Shown in pieces: positions 57,528-64,000 of a stretch of 64,000 bases of DNA. The stretch covers positions 124,001 through 188,000 of the forward strand of contig CAVZFC010000019.1 of assembly GCA_963774445.1 (NCBI GenBank), given 5' to 3'. The position numbers and the translations under genes were made by a program. Within the stretch, counting starts at the first letter, position 1, and each line of letters begins with the position of its first letter. This stretch comes from CAVUQH01 sp963774445 (GTDB lineage: Bacteria; Myxococcota_A; Polyangia; Haliangiales; Haliangiaceae). The notes beneath the pieces were generated by a model. The model did not search any database. It had not been told where the DNA came from and saw only the letters and a program-made list of their open reading frames with translations.

Positions 57528-60500
57528 AGCCGGGCGCCAGCACGCCCGCCAGCCGGTCCGGATCGATGACGCCCTGCGCGCGCAGCCAGCGCGCGGCGTC
57601 GGCGGCGTGGGACGGGTTCTCGCGCAGCTGGGCCCGCCGCAGCTCGGCGATGCGCGCGAGCAGCGGCATGCCCACGCGGTCGGCGATCGGCGCCGCCTCG
57701 GCCAGCATCTCGGCAGCGCCGCGCGGATCTGCCTCCGACGCCAGCGCCGCGCGCACCAGCGCCGACCAGACCGCGGCGTAGTCGACCCGCTCGCCGGCCA
57801 GCTTGCGCGCCGCACGCGCCGCCTCGGCCCGGCGATCGGCGCCGAGCGCCAGGCACAGCCGCGCCCAAACCCAGGCCGAGTTGGCGCGCACGAACTGGAT
57901 GCGCAGGAGCAGCGACTTGCCCAGGGCGCGAAACTGCGGCTCCAGCTCGACCACGCGCTCGGCCGCTTCGCCGCGATAGAGCGCCAGCTCGGTGCGCGCC
58001 TCGAGCTCCCACCAGTGCTGCAGGTGAAAACCGACGGTGGGCGGACGCCACGACACCGCGTCGAGGTCGAGCTCGGCATCGTCGGGTCGATCCGCGGCGA
58101 GCAGCAGCAAGCTGCTGGTGAGCCGGACCGCGGTCTCCGTATACAGATCGCCGCGGCGGTGGGCGTCGCCGATGCCAGTCTCGCGAAGCTCGGCCCGGCG
58201 GTCGAGCGCGCCGGTCCAGCGGACGGTGAACGAGTGAAACAGGCGCGCGTTGTTGAGCTCCCACGACGAGCCGAGGTCGCTGAAGCGGTCGACGACCTCG
58301 GCCAGGTGCGCGCTGGCGGCGGTCAGATCGCCGCCCAGATAGTTGAACGATGCCGACGGCGGTGACCGCCAGCGCCTCGAGGAACGGGTCGCCCTGCTCC
58401 TTGACCAGCGACTGCAGTTGGATCACCAGATCGCGCGATCGGGCCACGCTGCGCCCGCCCTGCGACGCGGCGTAGATCGCCTCGACGCACAACCCGCGCG
58501 CCACCCGCGTCGGCTCGCCCAGGCGCAACGCCTCGCGCAGCCCGCGCAACTGGAAGTCGGCGCCGCGGATGCTGTCGAACATCCCCAGCGCCTCACCGAC
58601 GTCGAGCAGGACGTCAACCCGGGCCAGCTGGCTCTCGGCGATCTCGCGCCGGTGGCGGCGGCGCCAGCGCAGCCCGCGCAGCCGCAGGCGAGCCCGCTGC
58701 CACAGCAGCGACCTCAGCGCCCGCCGCGGCGTCTTGGGCAGCACCAGCGACTGTTCGGCCAACGCCTCGCCCAGGGCGTCGATCCCCTGCTCGAAATGCC
58801 CGCTCTGCAGGAGGTGGCGCGCGGCCAGGCGCTGGCACTCGACCCGCGTCGCCGGGTCGGCGCCGCTGGCCGCCGCGAGGTAGAGCGGCGCGGCGTCGCG
58901 CCCGCGGCCGGCATGGGCCAGGACGGTGGCCAGATCGATCCGCAGCGCGCGCCTCTCGGCGGCGTCGTGATCGCCGCTGTCCAGCGCCAGGCGGTAGAGA
59001 TCGGCCGCGCGATCGAAGGCAAAAGCGTCGGCCGCGCGCTTGGCCGCGCGCAGGGCGTAGGCGGCGGCGGCCGGCTGCTCACCCGCGGCCACTAGATGGC
59101 GCACCATCACCTCGGGTCGATCGCGTGCCAGATCGCTGGTCTCGAGCGCCGCGGCCAGACGGCCGTGCATCGCCCTCCGCTCGCCCGCATCGATCGCCTC
59201 GATCACCGCCTCGCGTACGCGATCGTGATAGGTCTCGAGCTGCCCCTGGCGCGGCGACCGGATCATGCGCGCCACGCGCAGCTGCGACGTGGCGCGCTCC
59301 ATCGAGCCGGGATCCAGCTGGGCCACCGCACGCACCACCTCGGCCGGCAGCGGCACACCGGCCACCGAGATCACGCGCAAGAGACTCGCCGCCTCGGGCG
59401 CGATTCGGCTGACGCGGGCACGGATCGCGTCGTCCAGGTGCATCCCCGGCTCGCCCGACAGCGCCGCGTGCCGGACGATCTCGTCGATGAACAGCGGGTG
59501 GCCGCCGCTCTCGACGGCGATGGTCCTGGCGTCGGCGCCACCGACCCGGGTCTGCTCGAGCAAGCGCCGCACCAGCTCCTCGGCGTCGCCGCGGGGCAAC
59601 GCGCCTACGTCGATCACCGCGGCCCGGGCCGGCGCGTTCGCCGCATCGCGTGAGGTGACGAGGAGACAGATCGGCGGCGCGCCCGGCTCGCGCATCAGCT
59701 CGTCGAGCAACACCTGACTGTCGGCGTCGGCCCAGTGAAAATCGTCGATGGCGATCACCACCTCGCGGCGCGCCGCCAGATTGGAGAACACCTCGCGCAA
59801 GATGGCGAAGACGCGCGTGCGCAGCAGCGCCGGATCGCGGGGTCCGCGCAGCGGCCGGGTGGCCCGGGCGATGCCGCGCACACGACCCATCACCGGAAAC
59901 ACCTGCGGCAACAGCGCGCTGTCGTTGGGCAAGATGTCCCAGATGTCCTCCTCGCCCATCCGCGCCAGATGGCGACTGAGCGCGTCGATCAGCCCGTCGA
60001 ATGCCTTGAAGTGCACCGACTCGCGCTCGTAGCAGCGACCGCGCAAGATCAGCGGCGTCGGCTCGTGGTCGCGCAGCTCGGAGGTAAAGCGGCGCAGCAG
60101 CGCGCTCTTGCCCACCCCGGACTCGCCGACAACGAAGGCGGTGGCCATCTGCCCGCCGCGCGCGTGTTCGAACTGCGCGGCCAGCGCGGCCAGCTCCGTC
60201 TGGCGGCCGACGAACAGCTCGTCGCCGACGAGCGACGAGCTCGGGCCCGGGACGCTGCTCCCGGCGGGGACCGCGTCGACCCCCAGTGCGCGGATGATCG
60301 ACCGGGCATCGGGCCGCGCCGACGGATCGAACGACAGCAGGGCGGCGCACAGCGCGTCGAGATCGGGGGGCGTCTCGGTGGCGCGCTCGTGCACCGCCAG
60401 CGGCTCGCGCACCTGCTTCTCGGTGAGCACCTCGACGAGGTTGCCGACGAACGGTTGCACGCCGGTCAAGGCCTCGTACAGCACCGCGCCAAAGCCATAC

Positions 60501-61063
60501 CAGTCCGCCGCCGGGCCGACGGTCCGGGACGCCGCCTGCTCCGGCGCCATGTACGCGGCGGTCCCCACGACGGATCCCTCGACCACCTCGGTCGCGAGCG
60601 GATCGAACAGCAAGCCGAAGTCGAGCAGCACCGTTCGGCCGGCGCCGTCGACCAGGACGTTGGCCGGCTTGACGTCGCGGTGGACCTTGCCCGAGCTGTG
60701 CAGCGCGTCGATGGCGGCGGTGAGCTGGGCAAAGCTGCGGCGCACGCGATCGTGATCGACGCGGCCACCGGGGCGGCAGTAGGCGACGATCTCCTCGCCC
60801 TCGATCAACTCCATGGTCATGAACCAGTTGCGCCCGTCCTCGACCAGCTCGTCCAGGCGCACCAGGTTGGGGTGATCGATATCCTGCAGGGCGCGAAACT
60901 CGCTCTTGAAGCGGTACAGCGACTGGGCGTCCAGGCGCGTGAGCTGCTTGAGCGCGACGCGCAGCTCGCGCTTGCGGTCGAGCGCCTCGTAGACCACGCC
61001 GGTGCCCCCAGCGCCCAGCCGGCGCACGAGCTCGAAACGACCGGCGCCGACGATCTCCGCCAC
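57514..61063 (-). CDS. Ser/Thr kinase fused to AAA/STAND ATPase and helical repeats (frame broken by apparent 1-base insertion)
   Basis: About 1182 aa. The kinase domain (RRLGAGGTGVVYEA, ALKQL, HRDVKPANVLV, DFGLLF, APEQ) fills residues about 8-265. An ATPase of the AAA/STAND type follows (LFVGRQTEL, Walker A VGESGVGKSALL, Walker B VVIAIDDFHWAD), then a long TPR-like helical region. Around 58343-58356 the frame changes: upstream text reads PFLEALAVTAVG, downstream text (from about 58345 leftward) reads SFNYLGGDLTAASAHLAEVV and runs to the stop at 57514. Removing one base restores continuity. GTG 61063 is the start. Its architecture matches the 1302-aa kinase at 32881 but lacks the cyclase-like domain. 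Confidence 0.85.
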
Positions 61064-61141
61064 GCGCCGAGCATAGCGGAGAACGGACGCCGGCGACGTG
61101 GTCGTGGAATAGCCGGGGGCGGCCCCGGCGTTCGGGGAGGC

Positions 61142-62371
61142 GTGGAACAGTGCGACGTGCTGGTGGTCGGGGGCGGCCTGGCCGGGCTGACCTGCGCGCG
61201 CGGCCTGGCGGCCGGCGGGCTGCAGACCATGCTGGTCGATCAGAAGCGGCATCTGGCCGAGCGAGTGCACACGACCGGCATCTTCGTGCGCCGGACGCTG
61301 GAGGAGTTCGACCTGCCGGACGACTGCCTGGGGCCGCCGGTGCGGCAGGTGGTGCTGTACTCGCCGGCGCGGCGGTCGATCCGCCTGCGCAGCCCGCACG
61401 ACGAGTTCCGCGTCGGCCGCATGGGCGAGCTCTACCGCCGCCTGCGCGGTGACGCCGAGGAGGCGGGTGCGCGGGTCTTGTGCGGGCATCGCTTCGCCGG
61501 CGTGACCGCGCGGGCCGGCCGGGTCGAGGTCGTGCTGGAGCGCACGGGCAGCGGCGGCCGGCGCACGATCGAGGCCCGCTTCGTCATCGGCGCCGACGGC
61601 GCGCGGTCGAGGGTGGCCGCAGCGCTGGGGCTGGATCGCAACCGGCGCTTCCTCGTCGGCGTGGAAGACCTGGTGCCGTCGCCGCGACCGGGCAGCGCAC
61701 CGGTCATGCACTGCTTCGTCGATCCGGCGCTGGCTCCCGGCTACCTGGCGTGGGTGGTCGACGATGGGCACGAGGTCCACGTCGGCGTGGCCGGGGCCGG
61801 GCGAGGCTACGCGCCGGTGGCGGCGCTGGAGGCGTTTCGCGCCGAGGTCGAGCTGCTGGCGCCGCGGGCGGGACCGCGGATCGAACGCCGCGGCGGGCGC
61901 ATTCCCGTCGGCGGGCTGCTCGCGCGCATCGCTTGCCCGCGTGGCTTGCTGGTAGGCGACGCGTCGGGCGCGGTGTCGCCGCTGACCGCCGGCGGCCTGG
62001 ACCCGTGCCTGCGCCAGAGCCGGCTCGCGGTCGAGGTGACGCGGGCGTGGCTGGCAGCCGGCGACGGCGCCGTGCTGCGGGCATATCAGTGCCGGGCGCT
62101 GCGCGATCGCTTTCGCGGGCGCCGCCTGCTGCGCGGCGCCTTCGATCGACTGCGCGCACCGGCGGCCGTCGAGCTGGCGCTGGCGGCGCTGCGCGTCGGT
62201 CCGCTGACCGGACTGGCCGAGCGGATCTTCTTCGGCCGCGGATCGTTTCCCGATCTGGACCTGCCGTCGCTGCTGGCCGAAGAGCGTCCGGCCGGCCTCC
62301 TGGCGTCAGCGGTACGGGCCCTGGGACGGCGCGCGCAGGAGGCCGCGCACCAGCTCGACGCCGGCGCGTAG
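61142..62371 (+). CDS. FAD-dependent oxidoreductase (geranylgeranyl reductase-like family)
   Basis: This 409-aa flavoprotein has the dinucleotide motif VLVVGGGLAGLTCARGLAAGG at its N-terminus, an internal GADGARSRVAAALG and the second FAD motif GLLVGDASGAVSPLTAGGLDPCLRQ, as in geranylgeranyl reductases, monooxygenases and related group A flavoproteins. Substrates in the family range from prenyl lipids to aromatic compounds; none is indicated here. The GTG at 61142 begins just before the FAD motif, with GGGGAGG close upstream. The frame stays open upstream but that text is the antisense of the kinase gene. The 3' end overlaps the convergent membrane-protein gene by 66 bp. Confidence 0.8.
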   Translation: MEQCDVLVVGGGLAGLTCARGLAAGGLQTMLVDQKRHLAERVHTTGIFVRRTLEEFDLPDDCLGPPVRQVVLYSPARRSIRLRSPHDEFRVGRMGELYRRLRGDAEEAGARVLCGHRFAGVTARAGRVEVVLERTGSGGRRTIEARFVIGADGARSRVAAALGLDRNRRFLVGVEDLVPSPRPGSAPVMHCFVDPALAPGYLAWVVDDGHEVHVGVAGAGRGYAPVAALEAFRAEVELLAPRAGPRIERRGGRIPVGGLLARIACPRGLLVGDASGAVSPLTAGGLDPCLRQSRLAVEVTRAWLAAGDGAVLRAYQCRALRDRFRGRRLLRGAFDRLRAPAAVELALAALRVGPLTGLAERIFFGRGSFPDLDLPSLLAEERPAGLLASAVRALGRRAQEAAHQLDAGA

Positions 62372-63235
62372 GACGGCGACGTCGCGGACGATCTGCGGCC
62401 AGGTGAGCGACAGCTCGCTGTCGGTCTGCGTGAGGTTGGCGTCGCCGGCGCGCCGCGCGAGCTCGGCGGGGATGCCGGCGGCGGTGAGATCGAGCGCAGC
62501 CAGGCGTCCGCCGTCACCGACCCGCTCGCTGCGCCCGGCGGCCACCACGCGGGTGACCGCCGCGCCGCGCACGCAAACCGGTAGCACGGTGACCTCGCCC
62601 GGTCCCGGCGGCGACGCGAAGGGCGGCTGCCGCTCGCCGAACCGGCCCGCGGGCGGCTGATAGCCGCCGAGCGCGCGCAACGCCTCGACGCCGAACAGAT
62701 CGCCTGCGTCGAGCGCGGCGATCAGCTCGAGCCCGCGCTCGAGCTCGCCGGTGGTGATCGCTTCGCCGCGCCGCTCGAGGTCGAAGCCGTCCGGCGAACC
62801 GACCACGGTGGCGCCGGGCACGGCGAACAGCGCGCGGCACGCCTCGGCGCTCCACATGCGGCGCAGCAACAGCGGGTCCTGGCCGCGCACGATGTAGCGG
62901 CGGTCGAAGTCGTCGTCGGCGCCGAGGACGATGTCCTGGCCGGCGAAGACGTGCTCGGTGCGCGGACCGACACCGGGCACCACCGAGAAGGGGCAGACCC
63001 CGGCGACCGGATAGCGCACCCGCCAGTTCGTTGCCGCCGGCGGCGCGCTGTAGGTCGACACGCGGACGATCAAGGTGCCGACCTCGAGCTCCAGCTCGCC
63101 GGTGCGCACGATGCGCCCGCCGCCCTTCTGCGCCAGGTCGTAGAGGATGCGCGTGTGGCCCGTGCCGCGCGCGGCGCGGACGATGAACACCCCGGCCAGG
63201 ATCACCGCCAGGGACAGGCCAAACGCGAGCTCCAC
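62306..63235 (-). CDS. Hypothetical membrane protein
   Basis: This 309-aa protein has an N-terminal membrane helix (LAFGLSLAVILAGVFIVRAA) and a soluble remainder with strand-rich segments (GELELEVGTLIVRVSTYSAPPAATNWRVRYPVAG; EHVFAGQDIVLGADDDFDRRYIVRGQDPLLLRRMWSAEACRALFAVPG). The second segment resembles domains that compare a variant with a reference value in uncharacterised DUF families, but I cannot name it. Translation starts at GTG 63235. It overlaps the FAD oxidoreductase 3' end by 66 bp tail-to-tail, which makes mutual antisense transcription possible. No function is assigned. Confidence 0.6.
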   Translation of the reverse strand: MELAFGLSLAVILAGVFIVRAARGTGHTRILYDLAQKGGGRIVRTGELELEVGTLIVRVSTYSAPPAATNWRVRYPVAGVCPFSVVPGVGPRTEHVFAGQDIVLGADDDFDRRYIVRGQDPLLLRRMWSAEACRALFAVPGATVVGSPDGFDLERRGEAITTGELERGLELIAALDAGDLFGVEALRALGGYQPPAGRFGERQPPFASPPGPGEVTVLPVCVRGAAVTRVVAAGRSERVGDGGRLAALDLTAAGIPAELARRAGDANLTQTDSELSLTWPQIVRDVAVLRAGVELVRGLLRAPSQGPYR

Positions 63236-63275
63236 AGCAAAACCATGTCAACACGAGCCGACTCTGCACAGGGCG

Positions 63276-63348
63276 AGGGTGCGACTGGGGGTAAGTCAAC
63301 CCCTGGAGAAGATTCGAGAAAAAAGTGAATTCCTAACGAGCGTCCCCG
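63276..63348 (+). repeat. Dispersed REP-like repeat, copy C
   Basis: It begins GAGGGTGCGACTGGGGGT and ends CTAACGAGCGTCCCC, matching copies A and B at both ends with the AT-rich GAGAAAAAAGTGAA block inside. It stands alone (no inverted partner within the window) in the gap before purT and ends 17 bp before the purT ATG, so it may influence purT expression. Confidence 0.82.
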
Positions 63349-63364
63349 GTGTAAGGTGCGCGGG

Positions 63365-64000
63365 ATGGACTTTGGGACACCTCTTCAGGGGAAAGCGATT
63401 CGCGTGCTGATGCTGGGCTCGGGGGAGCTGGGCAAAGAGGTCGTGATCGAGCTAATGCGGCTGGGGGTGGAGGTGATCGCGTGCGATCGGTACGAGCATG
63501 CGCCGGCGATGCAGGTGGCGCATCGGTCGCACGTGCTCGACATGCTCGATGGGGCGAAGGTCCGCGAGGTGATCGAGGCGGAGAAGCCGGATCTGATCGT
63601 CCCCGAGATCGAGGCGATCGCGACGGGCACGCTGCTGGAGCTGGAGGCGGAGGGCTGGATGGTGATTCCGACGGCGGAGGCGGCGCGGCTGACGATGGAC
63701 CGCGAGGGGATCCGCAGGCTGGCTGCCGAGGAGCTGGGGCTGCCGACGGCGAGCTACCGGTTTGCCGACAGCCTGGACGAGCTGCGCGCGGCGGCGGTCG
63801 AGCTGGGCTATCCGGTGGTGGTCAAGCCGATCATGAGCTCGAGCGGCAAGGGGCAGTCGCTGGCCCACGGCGAGGACGAGCTGGAGAAGACCTGGGCCTG
63901 CGCCCAGGAGGGCGGCCGGGCTGGCGCCGGGCGGGTGATCGTCGAGGAGTTCATCCACTTCGACAGCGAGATCACGCTGCTCACGGTGCGGGCGATCAAC
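63365..64000 (+). CDS. purT: Formate-dependent phosphoribosylglycinamide formyltransferase (3' end outside window)
   Basis: The visible 212 residues match the N-terminus of PurT: IRVLMLGSGELGKEVVIELMRLGVEVIACDRYEHAPAMQVAHRSHVLDMLDG, then EAEKPDLIVPEIEAIATGTLLELEAEG, LTMDREGIRRLAAEELGLPTASYRF, and the ATP-grasp lysine/Gly loop VVVKPIMSSSGKGQS with VIVEEFIHFDSEITLLTVR. PurT makes formyl-GAR from GAR, formate and ATP in purine synthesis, an alternative to folate-dependent PurN. ATG 63365 is the start. The reading frame is open to the window end. Confidence 0.93.
   Translation, partial: MDFGTPLQGKAIRVLMLGSGELGKEVVIELMRLGVEVIACDRYEHAPAMQVAHRSHVLDMLDGAKVREVIEAEKPDLIVPEIEAIATGTLLELEAEGWMVIPTAEAARLTMDREGIRRLAAEELGLPTASYRFADSLDELRAAAVELGYPVVVKPIMSSSGKGQSLAHGEDELEKTWACAQEGGRAGAGRVIVEEFIHFDSEITLLTVRAIN

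Noticed and set aside
59735..61141. In-frame 5' extension of the FAD oxidoreductase
   Set aside because: This stretch is antisense to the kinase-ATPase gene, and the FAD motif that begins the real protein starts only after 61142.
61142..63235. The 66-bp tail-to-tail overlap as a sign of a wrong gene call
   Set aside because: Both proteins remain plausible to their ends, and short convergent overlaps are common in dense GC-rich genomes; a frameshift near the end of either is possible but not shown.

Overview
The window is GC-rich (about 70% by eye), densely coded, and reads like the chromosome of a myxobacterium or close relative (phylum Myxococcota). Four Hanks-type Ser/Thr kinases occur in 64 kb, two of them fused to AAA ATPase/TPR modules and one to a PEGA domain. 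There are also an FHA protein, many lipoproteins, a Cys-rich protein with a C-terminal Cys/helix/Arg anchor, a thioester alpha-2-macroglobulin and a sigma-54-type promoter. No rRNA, tRNA, CRISPR array, prophage or transposase gene was seen.

Layout. 1-5.4 kb: the nucleotide-binding domain of an Hsp70 relative (cut by the window edge), an exported TldD/TldE-like protease pair and a small radical-SAM activase-like protein. 5.4-8.9 kb: a leftward cluster of a zinc-ribbon protein, a CobW GTPase, an FHA protein and a putative lipoprotein. 9-12.3 kb: kinase-PEGA, an SDR and an RluA-type pseudouridine synthase. 12.3-19.7 kb, leftward: 1-Cys peroxiredoxin, alpha-2-macroglobulin, a lipoprotein and a TPR protein. 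19.9-27.2 kb: GH31 glycosidase, M12-like metalloprotease, a hypothetical protein and a PQQ-propeller lipoprotein. 27.3-29.8 kb and 36.8-39.5 kb: two fatty-acid oxidation loci (thiolase/acyl-CoA dehydrogenase and acyl-CoA dehydrogenase/SDR). Both have divergent promoters carrying a FadR-like palindrome. 30-36.8 kb: M3 peptidase, MiaE and a 1302-aa kinase-ATPase. 39.5-46.5 kb: a cupredoxin-like protein, a HEAT-like protein, a lipoprotein, a ferredoxin/flavin oxidoreductase with a long disordered tail, and an M17 aminopeptidase. 46.5-50.4 kb: an Lgt-like enzyme fused to a beta-barrel-like domain, coupled to a Cys-rich repeat protein, then a divergent hypothetical gene. 50.6-57.5 kb: a kinase and a MacAB/TolC-type efflux operon with two permeases. 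57.5-64 kb: a second kinase-ATPase, a FAD oxidoreductase, a membrane protein and the start of purT.

Five genes (RluA, alpha-2-macroglobulin, GH31, acyl-CoA dehydrogenase, kinase-ATPase) are broken by seven single-frame shifts although the coding on both sides is well conserved. Five of the six apparent one-base insertions lie in or beside TCGA. The seventh shift looks like one missing base in a G-run. This suggests systematic sequencing error rather than gene decay, so these loci are annotated as whole genes with the break noted.

Most worth following up are the Lgt-barrel fusion coupled to the Cys-repeat/anchor protein, the FadR-like operators shared by two beta-oxidation loci, the exported TldD/TldE pair, and a three-copy REP-like repeat, one copy of which supplies the stop codon of the aminopeptidase gene.
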